The notes under the pieces: model-generated
Told to the model about the DNA's origin: nothing
What the model saw: only the letters and a program-made list of their open reading frames with translations
Databases searched by the model: none
Translations under genes and position numbers: made by a program
Assembly: GCF_905475395.1 (NCBI RefSeq)
Contig: NC_058337.1
Location: 12,264,983 to 12,328,982 of the forward strand
Reading direction: 5' to 3'
DNA: 64,000 nt
DNA from: Chrysoperla carnea
Taxonomy: Eukaryota; Arthropoda; Insecta; Neuroptera; Chrysopidae
Shown here: piece by piece, positions 35,401 through 47,792 of the stretch
How the letters are laid out: each line of letters opens with the position of its first letter
Position numbering within the stretch: the first letter of the stretch is position 1

Positions 35401-36715
35401 ATAATAAAAAACAAAATAAATTACATAAAATTATGAATTAAGTGAAAAAAAAATTGGTTAATGTTGAAAAGTTAGTAATAAATTACATTTAATGTAACAT
35501 CTATTGTCAACAGTTTTTAACACATTACACAAATATACCGATACTTTAGTTAACAAGCATATCTCATATCAAGGATGATCAGTTTTATTTAAATTAATCT
35601 GACATGATATTACACAACGAAAAATTAAAATATTAAATATTATAGTTTGGAGCAAGTACAAATCTTACGAAACTTATTATTTGTAAATAAATAAATAAAT
35701 AAATACCAACAATAATAGACCACACATTCTGATATGATTAGTTTTTGTTTACTTATAACCAAACAGTTTTAATTCATAAGGTAACTTCGGTTAGCTAAAG
35801 TGGAACTAATCGTCCAACAGTTCGAATCTTTACCCAAATGTCAATTTTCCATATTATAGCACAGCTCATTTTTTCCTCTTATTCCATTTTCCGCGCTATT
35901 TAGAAAATACTGACAAAAAAACCGCTGTTTCCTCACTTGACTCAAACACTCAGCATATTATCTGTCGTTTTTCTTCGTTTCTTCAATGGTGGAATTTGTT
36001 AAGACCGTTCCTGACAGTACAATTTAAAATATCACTTTCATTCGGCGTACCTCTGCGAGCTTTTTATTAATGGTTTCATCGATCTTACTGTTAATTTATC
36101 AGTGTTAGTCGAATCCAACATCTTCCACCTAATCCTCTTCTGCTGCTAATATTATCAGTCTGCCCGCCTGCACATTCATTCACAACACTTCCTTCGGTAA
36201 TCGAAAGTTATTAAATCTTACCGTCGGGTATCCAGCTTTACACTTTTCGACCCCTCATTATTCTTTTTTGCGATTTCATTTCGAAAGCAAAAATAAAAGC
36301 CACCCTTGAGAAATTTCAAAGAAACTACGTGACAGAAGACCTTAAAAGGGTGGCCTTTTCAACATATAACTGTTGTTATTATACAACATATAATTGTTGT
36401 TATAATAACAAGAGATGGATTTGAGAACTATTTAACTTTTAACTGTCCTCTATCTTTTATTCAAGTATTTACACAACTCCATACCTCGAATAAACAAATT
36501 TTACGTGTTGTTTTCAGAAAAATTAATTATGTCATTGGCTGCAGTCTTTGCAATTTTATTGTTCTAGAATCTTTAATCATCTGTTATATGTTTAATCCGT
36601 TAACTTTGACCGTATAACTTGTTATACGGGAAGGCTTCTTATACGGTGAAACTATTTCATATATAAAAAAGTTTTTTACTTTCTGCAAACTTTGTCATTA
36701 TAGTTTTAGAATTTA
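35401..36715. other. Intergenic sequence, one block of higher complexity
   Basis: 35870-36330 has more balanced composition. On the minus strand it includes an ATG at about 36121 followed by about 27 codons (beginning MLDSTNTDKLTV) and a possible donor GTAAGA after ACA. I could not tie this to any protein and do not call a gene. 36357-36410 is a short tandem palindrome (ACAACATATAA(T/C)TGTTGTTAT twice). Confidence 0.35.
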
Positions 36716-37278
36716 TTTTTATACCATGTATATATGAAATATACATAGTACATTAAGTTTAGTCCCAAGTTTGTAACGCTTAAAAATAATGATGCTAGGA
36801 AAAAAATTTTGTCATAGGTGTTCATAAAATCACCTAATTAGTCCATTTCCGGTTGTCCGCCCGTCCGTCCGTCCGTCTGTGGACACGATAACACAAAAAC
36901 GAAAATATATATCGAGCTGAAATTTTCACAGCGTACTCAGGACGTAAAAAGTGAGGTCAAGTTTGTAAATGAGCATCATAGGTCAATTGGGTCTTGGGTC
37001 CGTAGGACCCATCTTGTAAACCGTTAGAGATAGAACAAAAGTTTAAATGTAAAAAAGGTTCCAAAATAAACAACTTTTGTTTGAAACATTTTTTCGTAAA
37101 CATCACTGTTTACCCGCGAGGGCGCCAAGTAGGCGGAAATTTTATAATATGTACTATACTTGATTATCAGTTATGTATGTGTCACATGTTTGTATGTGTT
37201 ATGTGATAAAGAAATCAACACTGACTATGCATGGTATTTCAACAATTAACTCAGTCAATTGTTTGTTTTCACTTGTTT
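36716..37278 (-). repeat. Family A copy, near full length
   Basis: Both ends present; (CCGT)n at about 36860-36877. Confidence 0.9.
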
Positions 37279-38599
37279 ATAGCTTACTTTTACTGATATT
37301 TTTTTTTTTTTTTCATTTTGATAATTTCTATAACTTTTTTTCTCTGTTCTTTTGAGTATTTTCTTGTTCTTTTTACATTTATTTTTGCTTTTCCTTGTTT
37401 AATGGCAAGGAATTTTTTGTAAAAGGTTATTAAATCTTAAAAACAAAAATTGTTATTATTATTATTACTACATTCTACTGTGATGGATTGTTTCATTTCG
37501 CTGTTAAATGTATTTTCCATCTTCATTTTTGTTTAACCCAAAGAATGGGAAATTTTTCAACAACAAAATTTTGAGGAAAATTAATTTGATCCATGAGTTT
37601 TTACAGTTTAATTGAGAAATCCCAGCCCCAGTTTATCAGCAGATGAAAAAAAAATTAATGAATTGAGCTTTATTTCATACTTTTTTTGTTTGTTAAGTAA
37701 AATAAATTATTATTATTTGATTTAAGTATGATAATATAAATAAAATTTTATTATGTTGTTATTATATCATCGTACAACTAATTGTATAAGATGGATGATA
37801 CACATTAAAAACTTTTTTTTGTAAAAATTCTATAAACTAATTTAAATAATAATAGAAGAACTTGTTTGTTATTGTTAGTAGTTTAATAAATTCTATGACT
37901 TTAATTTACATTTTATTTGCATATTTTTGTAATTTAATTCTTATTAGTTTTATTTACCTCCTTCCTTCGTCTTTATAATCCCGTTACTCATCTATTTTAT
38001 GTAGTTTCTAATACTTACTTGTATCATTTTTAAATTGGGGTAATCCAGCCGTGGCAAACAAGCAATTAAATAAATCTTCTCACCAATAGTAGTTGAAGGC
38101 CTAAAAGAAAGCTGATGTTTTTATAAAATGTATCCTGTTGAATGCTAAAATTGTAAGAAGAAAAAACTTTAAATAACAACACCTTCGCTTTTGTGGAGAA
38201 CCTAATCGTATCATGATAATATCTGGGGAAAGATACAATTAAAATCCATTTTACAAGCATCAAAGCACAATTGTTAGACGAAGAAACGTAGGAATAAAGT
38301 TCGAAAAAATTTGAGCAGTAAGTCGGATTTGAATGCGGTTTTCGGCATTCAATGCGTTAGAGCGTCAAGAAATTTTATGCCCTAGTTTGGTTTATAACAA
38401 ATTAAAAATATGCAATTGGCATCATTAATATGCATTTTATAATTGCATTTTAAATTGACCGTAAGTATTAAATTCACAATTCGGTTAATAGTGATGAAAA
38501 TGATTTCAAACTTGTTACATGGGGGTTTTTGGGGTCGTTGAACACGAATATAGCGACGAAAATTTGTAGACCTTTTCAATGTGTACAATACTTAGTACA
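37279..38599. other. Intergenic AT-rich sequence
   Basis: No gene supported. Short open frames at 38066-38263 and 38382-38588 (minus) lack domains. Confidence 0.5.
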
Positions 38600-39250
38600 T
38601 TATTTTGATAAAACTCGTAGGGTTCAGCCTGCGTTTGCATTGTATGCGGAAAAAATGTAATTATTTACGACATCACATTAGAAACCTCAAAAATAGCAGT
38701 ACTTCTCCACTATTTAATGGATGTTATTATGTTATACATATAAACCTTCCTCTTGAATCACTCTATCTATTAAAAAAAACCGCATCAAAATCCGTTGCGT
38801 ATTTTCAAAGATTTAAGCATACAAAGGGACATAGGGACAGAGAAAGCGACTTTGTTTTTAACCGACTTCAAACAAAAACGGAGGAGGTTATCAATTCGAC
38901 TGTATTTTTTTTATGTTTGTTACCTCAGAACTTTTGACTGGGTGAGCCATGAGAAAATCATAAAAGTCTTAAATTTGCGTTAAGTATGCACGACAAGAGG
39001 ACGAATAACTCAATATCACTTCGCTGATTCTTTTTTTAGTGACAAATTAGTTAGTGTACTTCAGATTCACTAAAAATCACAAAATAAAAAAAACTTTGAC
39101 ACCGACTCCAAAAATAACAATAATTTTAACTACATTATATTATCGTTATTTTTTTACTTTTTAGTGCATTTTAATTTATTTTGGAGAAGTTTATCTTTTG
39201 AAGTCGGTTTTCTTTTTGTTAAAAGTTTTTTTTATACTATGTAGTGATTA
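38600..39250 (+). repeat. Dispersed insect repeat interrupted by a MITE
   Basis: Blocks AGGGTTCAGCCTGCGTTTGC, CACATTAGAAACCTCAAAAA, CCTTCCTCTTGAATCACTCT, and AAGCGACTTTG before the insertion, then TTTATACTATGTAGTGAT after it, form one familiar dispersed insect repeat. The 110-codon frame across 38605-38937 runs from the repeat into the inserted element and is not a gene. Confidence 0.5.
38860..39222. mobile_element. MITE with ACCGACTTC inverted ends, nested
   Basis: The left end TAACCGACTTCAAACAAAAA (38859) and the right end TTTTGAAGTCGGTTTTCTTT (about 39196) are inverted copies. Internal GGAGGAGGTTATCAATTCGA follows the left end. It interrupts the host repeat between GACTTTGTTTT and TTTATACTATG. 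Confidence 0.6.
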
Positions 39251-40675
39251 TAATGAGCATTAATCTCTGACTAAGAACACGAAAGGCTAGACGAACTTAT
39301 TAGATCCAAAACAGTATATTACCATAATTAACAGTTTTAAGCGAACGAATTAGTAGCAAATAATAATTTATGTTAAATGTTATAAAATATATGTTCATCT
39401 AATTATAATTAATTACGAATAAAATGCAATATTTAAAATTATAAATATATAAAAAAGAAGAATAAAGAACAACCCTGACATTTCTATTTAATTATTGGAT
39501 TGCAGAAAATTTATTAACCAATATAATTTAATTTTTTTAAGTCAATATTTGTTTTAAGTTAGTGATCATAAAAAATTGTAAAATAGGTATATTTTAAGTA
39601 ATCATTTATTTTTACAAAAATACTTATAATAACAATTTTTTTTTTTTTTTAATTATTACAATTACAAATTGGAAAATATTATAAATAATTGTTTATTACA
39701 TATATATATGATATAACGTACATATTAATTATCATTAATAAGACATAATTGATTTTTACAAAAAAAAAAATATTATGATGATTTATTGATCCGGATTCTT
39801 GCATTTTAAATTTCATATTTTTTCCTTTAATTTTTCAAATCAAAGAAATAATTTCTATGAAATTTGCCGATATGAAATTCTTAGTCAAATTATTATTGTT
39901 ACTCATACAAATGATCAAACAATTTCTAAACGGAATATTAGGGGAGCGTGGAGTAATTGGCAATATCTAAGGAATATTGTTAGATTATTAACAAAACTCA
40001 TAATTTCTATAATTAAAAATTTTATTTATTTTGAACGTAAGCTCTACTTATCTATTTTTTAGAAAATCACAGAAAAATCTTAAACCTAAAAGACGAAAAT
40101 TTAAAAAAAATCTTAACTGTGTGTCGCTCCGATTACCCGAAAATTCGGGAAATAGGAGCCATTAAATGTCCTATTAGTCGAATGGGAACCAATAAAACAA
40201 AAAAATTTCTCAGTGCCCATGCTTAGTGAAAATGCTCCGAACCGGTAATGGTATACTTTCAGAGAATATCTTCAAAATTAACGTTAAATTAAATAAAGCA
40301 ATATTAAAGACATGAGATATCGAGGTCATATTGTAAATATATATGTTCATATCGTTTTTAATGAAGTAATCTATTAACAATGACATAATAACAATTGTAA
40401 TTATCTATTGAAATTAAGAGTAGATAAAAATACCTACCTACAGATCTACCCGGAAAATAATTTTTTCAATCTATTCAAATTTAAATAATTTTTTCAGATA
40501 AATAATTGTTTTAGTGCACACAATTCATTAAAAAAAAAAAAAAAAAAAAAAAACCTATACAAAAAAAAAAGTAAGTAAAACATTTAATAGTATTTTATTT
40601 TTCTGCTACCATTCAAAAACACGTCATGTAATTTGTAACAAATATAATTGTTATTACCTACTATTTATTCGTCAT
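39251..40675. other. Intergenic AT-rich sequence with A24 run
   Basis: No gene. An uninterrupted run of 24 A residues is at 40530-40553. Confidence 0.55.
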
Positions 40676-41224
40676 TTTTATACCATGTATATATGAAATA
40701 TACATAGTATATTAAGTTTAGTCCCAAGTTTGTAACGCTTAAAAATAATTATGCTAGGAAAAAAATTTTGTCATAGGTGCTCATAAAATCACCTAATTAG
40801 TCCATTTCCGGTTGTCCGTCCGTCCGTCTGTGGACACGATAACTCAAAAACGAAAAAAGATATCGAGCTGAAATTCTTACAGCTTACTCAGGACGTAAAA
40901 AGTGAGTTCAAGTTCGTAAATGAGCATCATAGGTCAATTGGGTCTTGGGTCCTTAGGACCCATCTTGTAAACTGTTAGAGATAGAACAAAAATTTAAATA
41001 TAAAAAATGTTCCTTATCAAAAATTAAACAACTTTTGTTTGAAACATTTTTTCGTAAACATCACTGTTTATCCGTGAGGGCGCCAATTAGGCGGAAATTT
41101 TATAATATGTACTATACTTGATTATCAGTTATGTATGTGTCACATGTTTGTATGTGTAATGTGATAAAAAAATCAACACTGACTATGTATGGTATTTCAA
41201 CAATTAACTCAGTCAATTGTTTGT
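40676..41224 (-). repeat. Family A copy, 5' end clipped
   Basis: Full 3' hairpin end at 40676. The 5' end stops at GTCAATTGTTTGT (41224), about 10 bases short of the usual terminus. Confidence 0.88.
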
Positions 41225-41971
41225 CCCATTCTATCCAGAAAAGCAATCCAGTAATATTCCGTTAGTTTTTAATTGTGGGCAGATTAGTATCAAATACGCC
41301 AAGAACCTAAAAACCACACATATATTTTTTTAAATAATTAAGCAACAATTCACAGACCAAAATCACGTCCTTTCATAGACTGTTATCAATTTTCGTTTAC
41401 CAACTTTTAGTGTTTTTTATAATCAAAACAATAAAATAACATTTCCATTAATTCGGTAAAATCAAAATGATTATTATAAGTGACACTATAAATTGATTTT
41501 TTATCAAGTTTTAATAATTATTAGATTATTAGAAATTAGCCGAAAATTATTATTAATTAAAAATTGATGAATGTGAATTCTAATGTTGTTATTTGAATTT
41601 TATCTAATGGGCCTTTTTATCTTTATGTTAAATAATTATAATTTGCTAAAAAATGTTGACCTTTCTTACTTACCGTACTGGGCCGTTCAAAGTAACTGAA
41701 AATAAGCGATTTTATAAATTTATTCAGAGGCAAAAAATAAAACTTTAATAAAAGGAAGGTTGAAGAACCTGACTGATGTTGCTCAGTCTAAGTAGTAAAA
41801 TGGTTAACACGTAGGCAGTTTTTTGCTAACTAACCGATTTTGATACAAGACAGCGCATTTTATTCGTAATTGAATGTAAACAAACTCTTTAAATAAGTTT
41901 ATGACCCTTCCCTTACTCCCTTTTCGGACATAGTACTTTGAAGCCACAGAGTTCCCGAAAAGTATTAAAAA
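41225..41971. other. Intergenic AT-rich sequence
   Basis: No gene or repeat recognised. Confidence 0.5.
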
Positions 41972-42200
41972 CACAAGTGAGAACAAACAATTAACTGAGT
42001 TAATTATTGAAATACCATGTATAGACAGTGTTGATGACACAATCGTTTGTTTTTTGACGTCACGTAAGTAAAGAAAGATATCCACTCTAGATAGCCACAC
42101 ATTCATAACTAATATTCCCATTTAATACTTAGTATAAAATTTTCACCTAATTTGCGCCCTCGTGGGTAAACAGTGATGTTTACAAAAAAATATTCAAAAA
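41972..42200 (+). repeat. Family A 5' fragment, variant subfamily
   Basis: ACAAGTGAGAACAAACAATT followed by the CAATCGTTTGTTTTTTGACG variant block shared with 14677-15279. It ends after GATGTTTACAAAAAAAT. Confidence 0.8.
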
Positions 42201-42644
42201 AATCCAATTTCGATTTCCCATAATATTAAACACAGTTGAAATAAGTTTAATAAGAAAACTATATTATCTGAAACAAAATAGATATTTCGGCTAAAAATTG
42301 AATTTTTTGTCTGTCATTTAAATTTTCAAATTTTGTATAGTCAGATTCGATTTCAGTGACCCCAAAAAACAGTGACTCTGGGGTTTCGGTGACTCTGGGG
42401 TTTAATATTCGAATTCCCGAAAAATAGGGGTGAGGAAGAATCACAAACTAATTCAATGGTTTTTTCTAAATTCAATTACGAATAAAGTGAATCGGGTTAG
42501 ATCAAAATCAGTTCATTATCAAAAAAATTGGAAAGTCGACCCTGACTTTATATTTATTCACTCATTCGCTGCACTATAACCGTTCTTGTATTCTATGATC
42601 GTCCACCTGAACCAGTGATGGAGGCAGTGGATAGTACAAACAAT

Positions 42645-43160
42645 TAGTGTCCGACCGAAGGTTCGGTTTCGGCCAAAAAACCTTTTTTCGGCATCAGTTT
42701 CGGTTTCGGCAGAAAATCTGCCGAACTTTCGGCCTCACCGAAACTCTGCGTTCGTGAATTATCGCGCGGCTAACTTTGAGTGAGTTCATGTCTACTGAGC
42801 TTGCCGGCCAGCCCGGTGTAATTTTGTCGTGACTTTATGTGTTGTGTTGTGTGTGCGTTCTTTGATTTAATTTTTTTAATTTTAACCTCCCAAACATTTA
42901 AACTCCTGCCTGCTATCGCTATGATTTAATTGTGTGTTATCTTCAGATACTTGTTTATTAATTTTGACTGTGAAAAAAGTATGTAAACAATATTATTGTT
43001 TTTTATTTGATTCAGCATGTGTTAAGTTAAATTTCAGTAAGCAATCAATTTTTAGCATGTCTACAAAAGTTTTAGTTTCGATTTCGGTTTCGGAAACTGA
43101 GACAGATACCGAAGACTCAGTTTCGGTTTCGGTAGAAATTCCACTTTCGGTCGGACACTA
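42645..43160. mobile_element. Intact non-autonomous hAT element (516 bp)
   Basis: Terminal inverted repeats TAGTGTCCGACCGAA (42645) and, inverted, TTTCGGTCGGACACTA (43160). The flanks carry a perfect 8-bp target duplication, CAAACAAT, at 42637-42644 and 43161-43168. Subterminal regions are packed with CGGTTTCGG motifs in both orientations, the kind of array hAT transposases bind. The 106-codon frame from 42934 crosses the right terminus and is rich in S, V and E because of these motifs; it is not a gene. The perfect duplication suggests a fairly recent insertion. Confidence 0.92.
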
Positions 43161-43564
43161 CAAACAATTGATTTTGGCAGAGAATATGTTTGCGCCTCCA
43201 GTGCCACTACTGAAACCTGATTTTGATTATGGAAGTAAACTATACATTATTTAACAAAAACAATAATAAACATTAATTGCAATTTGTGTATAATTTAATT
43301 GTTTTGGTGTAATATTACATTACAATAAAAATTAATAATGAATAAAATAAAATGAAAGATGCTACAAAAGAACTTGAATTTGTATGTATCTATATACCTA
43401 CAAATTAAAACTATATACTATGAATATTCATTAATTTTAAATTAATTAATTAATCCCATAAAATTTTAATTATTCTACTATAAATACCATTGTTTTAAAT
43501 TTGACTTTTAATGAGCTAAATTATTTTTAAAATGCAATCATAGAAACAGATTGCAAGTAATTTA

Positions 43565-43620
43565 TTTAAGGCTAATATTAAAAGGGCCCGATCTAGCTAT
43601 TTTGCCGCTCCGGGCAAAAA
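43565..43620 (+). repeat. Possible hAT terminus remnant
   Basis: AGGGCCCGATCTAGCTATTT then TGCCGCTCCGGGCAAAA resembles the degraded end of hAT-type elements, comparable to 60656-60706. No opposite end seen. Confidence 0.25.
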
Positions 43621-43872
43621 TAATATTTGTCATCCTTTACATATCATAGACAGAGTGGCTTTAAGTAGGCATATGCTTGAAACTCGATAAATAAATTTAA
43701 TCAAGGAAAATTCTTCAAACGAAAAATATTAGTTTCAAAGGGCACATCTTATCCCGGCATCGAATTCGATTTAAGTTTTGAGGTTCAATTAAAACCTCCC
43801 TCTGATTCATAATTGACCAACATCAGACGAACGCTTTAAAATAGATAAAGTTGTTCTTTATAACTACTCAAA

Positions 43873-44015
43873 CAGTTTTTGTTTGAAACATTTTTTTGTA
43901 AATCGAATAGTTTAGACAGCAATTGATAGCAAAAATCTAGCTTTTTGTGCGTTTTGTTCATTTAATTCAAACAAAAATGGTCTTTATAGAAAAAGAAACC
44001 ACTTTTTGTGGATTT
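43873..44015 (+). repeat. Repeat shared in inverted orientation with 61023-61152
   Basis: Shares AGCTTTTTGTGCGTTTT, AATGGTCTTTATAGAAA, GTTTAGA(C/T)AG and TGTTTGAAACATTTTTT in the same order with the reverse strand of 61023-61152. The last block also recalls family A. Class unknown. Confidence 0.55.
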
Positions 44016-45223
44016 GATGGGAATTTTTTTTCGAAGAATGCCTAGATTTCATAGAAACAATTTTACAAAATAACAATTTTGATAGGAAAAAACACTTTAG
44101 GGTAAAACTTTTCAATTTGATTTTAAATAAACTGTACGGTTTGCGGAAAAATGTTTCGAACAAAAAATGTTACTTTTTTAATCAATAAAAACTTTCTAAT
44201 TTATTAAGTGTTCGTCTATCGATTGCCAGTTACAGAGTAGAGTGAGTTTGAAACCTAGGTCACGTTTAATGTCTGCGTAAGATGTGCGCCTACACAACCA
44301 ACATTTTTTGCTTAAAACTTTTTTATCCATAAAAGTTATTTATCGAGTTTCGCATATGTCAATTGAAAAATGAGATCCTGTATACAGGATATATGTGCAG
44401 TTTCTCTTAATTACTTAGATTCCAGTGGTGTTTTTCAGTATTTAATTTTATTTATAAATTATAATGAATTTTTCCATACAATCGCAGTTTTCGGCATAGT
44501 CCTGTTCTTATTATTGAGTCCCGCTTATCGAGAATACTGTATATAATATTTTTAAGATTTGCCACCCCACATTTTTTCTGTTCTAGTCGGTTGCCTGGCT
44601 CGCCTCCCCTCCCCCCGTGGATCGGGCCTTGGATATTGTAAGGCTATTGCAATCGAGTCAGAAACAAAATATTGATTACCACTCAGAATTTGAGGCTTTA
44701 GAAGTGAAAATTGAGGTGTAGAATTCAAAATTAGAAAAAAAAAACGTTTATTTTCAAAAAAATTTCCAATGTTTCTCCTAAAATATACCGTCCCCGAATT
44801 TTCTTTCTGCTCTGTCGTAGTCATTCAAAATCAATTCAGGTTTGTAATGTAACTGATCTATTTGTACGCATGTATTTATTATTAACAAAGGTAAGAGATA
44901 ATGAAAAACTTTAATATAAAAATAGTTTTTTAAAGGTTAATCAATTTAATTAAAATCATTTTCACACCTTTTAATTATGGGCAAAATTGTTTATTTTTGT
45001 ATTAAATTTCTGTCAAATCTATTCGTTTTGCGAAGTTCCAAAAATATATATTATATTTTTAATAAATCTTATTTATTTCAAGTGGTTCTCTGTACAGGTC
45101 AATTGGGTCATGTAAGCCGTTAAAAATGCTACTTAAAAAAAATTAATGAATAAATGATCCTTAAAAAATAATTTTTTTTCAAAATATTTTTTCCTAAGTT
45201 TCTATTTTCTCCAAAACTATATT
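44016..45223. other. Intergenic sequence
   Basis: No gene supported. TTATCGAGAATACTGTATA at about 44525-44543 looks like one end of a pogo-type MITE (CAGTATTCTCGATAAGCGGG on the minus strand), but no partner end was found. Confidence 0.45.
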
Positions 45224-45525
45224 AGATAGAGTTAAGGGGGGCTAAGGGGTCAATTTTTGGTTAAAAATTTGTTTCAAAACATGTAGATACCAAAAATCCA
45301 GATTTATCGAAATTTTCGAAAACCGAATTAATCCTATGCGATAATATTAAGGAGAGCTAAGAGGCCAATTTTTTGTTTAAAAATTTATTTTAAAACATGT
45401 AGATACCAAAAATCGAAATTTTCGAAAGCCAAATTAAGTCTATCTGATAATATTATGGAGGACTATAATGATCAATTTTTTTTTTTTAAATTCGTTTCAA
45501 CACGTATTGATACCAAAAAATCGAA
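45224..45525 (+). repeat. Tandem repeat, three units of about 100-115 bp
   Basis: Units begin near 45224, 45338 and 45435 and share GATA(A/G)(A/T)(A/G)TTAAGG(A/G)G, CAATTTTTT(G/T), ACATGTAGATACCAAAAATC and CGAAATTTTCGAAA. The units are diverged from one another. Confidence 0.6.
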
Positions 45526-46680
45526 ATGATAAATTAGTTGTTAGTAGAATAAATCCACCGAATTTTGATAAAAAATTCTAATAGTTTTACAAATGGCAAA
45601 TTTTGTAATAGGTTTTTTTGTTGTAAATTCTTGATTTTTCCAAATCTTCTTTATTTTGCAATGTTTCGGCTTATAATCAGGTTTTGTAAAAAAATCGTTA
45701 GCACTATAAAAAAAAAAAGTTAAAGTACGATGATTTGCCTGAACTGAACGAACTAGAAATTTTTCAGAAAAAACAACGGAAATTTACAAAAATTTATCGA
45801 ATTCTTTATAAAAATCCGGTAAATTTATTCAACTATAATTTATAACAAATTTGCAATGTTTTTTTTCTAATATCTAATGTTTACTGTCAAATTAACTCCT
45901 TTAAAATTCAATACACGCCTTAAATTACCCCACTTTGGAAAATGTGAGGTAGGTATTAAATCACAGTTTAATATTTGATTTTTGGAAAAACTCCAGAAAG
46001 GTTACTTTCAAAGCTATTGTTGAACATATTTTATGAAGTTCTAAAGACTAATTAGAATTAACAATTGTTTGATTCTAAAGCCTCATTTTTTAATTATTAT
46101 ATTGTTAAAAGTTATTATGAATTCTTTAAGTGTTTTATTGGAGTGTTTTGTTTAAACAAAAACGTGGACGAACTTGTGACTTTTTTTAACATTTAAATAA
46201 TTTTTAACAATTGAAATTTTACTCTTCAGAACTTTATAAAAGATGTTCGAAGATGGGTTTTACGATTTTGAAAATCTCAAAAATGTAATTTATTAGCATT
46301 AATTTTCAGGTTTGAAAATAACCTTTCAGGAATTTTTCCAAACATTAAACTGTTAATAACTCAAAAACGGTGAACCTAAAGAAAAAAATCACAAGGAGGC
46401 TTTTTTATGTAAAATAATCGAAAAAAACCTTGGGAAGCTTTATTAATATTTGGCTGACTCTATGGATGGATAAAGAAAAATTGAACCAATAGATTTTCTG
46501 GCAACATCCGGAATATTAATGTATAAGCTTTTCTGAACAAGAATCAATTGAAAAAATGTGGTCCTCGATTTTTGCACACTCAACTCTATTTTGTGCCTGC
46601 TCTATTAACAAAAAATACAAAAATCAATATGAAACAAGCCGTGGATAGAGTTTGGAGCGACCCTTGAGGTCCACACCAAT
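45526..46680. other. Intergenic AT-rich sequence
   Basis: No gene or clear repeat. Confidence 0.5.
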
Positions 46681-46975
46681 AACTTCCCACCATAATAAAC
46701 AGTTATAAAAAATTTTAAAAATAAAAACTCGCCCGGCCCCAAACGACTCGATCGAATATTATGAAATTATTTTCGGATCATATTGCCATAAATGCGCTTC
46801 AATCGGCACCTCAACGAAGGCGAAATAATATCTACGCACAAACACACAGACACACATACGCCTTCTCCAAATTAATGTTTCTGCCTTATCCTTAGCCATG
46901 AAACGTAAAGATATGTTGTAAAATTTCGATTTCGAAAATCGGCCCATTACAATAACTTCCTATAGTGGGAAGTTA
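46681..46975 (+). mobile_element. Element of the AACTTCCC group
   Basis: Ends TAACTTCCCACCATA (46681) and TATAGTGGGAAGTTA (46975) form terminal inverted repeats. Internal CGGATCATATTGCC and AACGTAAAGATATGTTG match the copy at 22344-22693. The 62-codon minus-strand frame here is a by-product. Confidence 0.65.
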
Positions 46976-47660
46976 ATAAGAGATTTATCAACGCAATTGA
47001 TATTTCGACTTTAATCGGTTATCAATAATAAATTTTTGTTCACTCGATTGTTGTATAAAGATTATAAAGGTAAAATAAAACAACGATTAATATTTTGAAA
47101 TCACTGTAATAAATCACAATAAATGCACAAAAATTAGATCATCTTATTATAAAAAATATTATTATAATATATCGATCGATGATATAATTATTTAAAGATC
47201 AATTAAATTTAAAAATTCCTACAAATCATTTTAAAAATAAGGACACTTACTTGGGTAGGAGAGCAAATTATTACTTTTTTTTTTACCAATACCATGCAAA
47301 ATATCAAATATGGTAAGAGATCAGAGTTGATGATGGTACTGAAGTCTGTCTGTAACAGAAGACCATCTTGATAAATAGAGATGGACCAATTCTATTTGTT
47401 TGTTATTTAGATTCTTTATTTTTTTTATTTTTTGCTATTTTAATAATATATTATATGTACTACAGTGGGGGAATTGATTCTCACATGTAGAATTTGCAAG
47501 ATAAACATTATGTTAGATAAAGAGAAGAAATATTTGAATAAAAATAAAAATTAAATATTCATATTAATTCCAGGATATATGATTTTAAATGGATGCGTCA
47601 GTCCAACTAACTTCTCTCATCCACAATGCAAATTTTTGAATAAATACGCACTGATTTTAA
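46976..47660. other. Upstream region of the cuticle gene
   Basis: AT-rich, no gene. GGATATATGATTTTAAATGG with TCAGT 22 bases on (47576-47602) is a second possible TATA/initiator pair, but would imply a 5' UTR of about 180 bases. Confidence 0.3.
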
Positions 47661-47667
47661 TTTACAA

Positions 47668-47701
47668 AGTATATTCGGCTCTAGTTACTTGATTCGTCAA
47701 T
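47668..47701 (+). promoter_or_regulatory. Possible promoter of the cuticle gene
   Basis: GTATATTCG at 47668 (TATA-like) is followed 30 bases later by TCAAT (47697-47701), near the arthropod initiator consensus. This would give a 5' UTR of about 84 bases. The TATA match is imperfect. Confidence 0.3.
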
Positions 47702-47783
47702 AGGTATTAGTTGTGGGTTAATTGTTACCAATTTTCTTTTGGGATTTTTCTTAAAAATTTTGTTTTTTTTATTCTCAACAATC

Positions 47784-47792
47784 ATGAAAATT
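47784..47792 (+). CDS. Cuticle protein, coding exon 1
   Basis: ATGAAAATT followed directly by GTAAGT. Joined in phase 0 to exon 2 it completes a standard signal peptide (MKIFIATCL...). It is the only upstream ATG-plus-donor of this form that I found within 3 kb of exon 2. Confidence 0.75.

Noticed and set aside
36000..36130. Possible minus-strand exon starting MLDSTNTDKLTV
   Set aside because: Only about 27 codons, a weak donor, no recognisable protein and no partner exon.
38605..38937. 110-codon open frame
   Set aside because: Runs from one dispersed repeat into a nested MITE, with no domain.
42934..43254. 106-codon open frame with an S/V/E-rich segment
   Set aside because: It crosses the right terminus and target duplication of the hAT MITE. 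The composition comes from CGGTTTCGG motifs.
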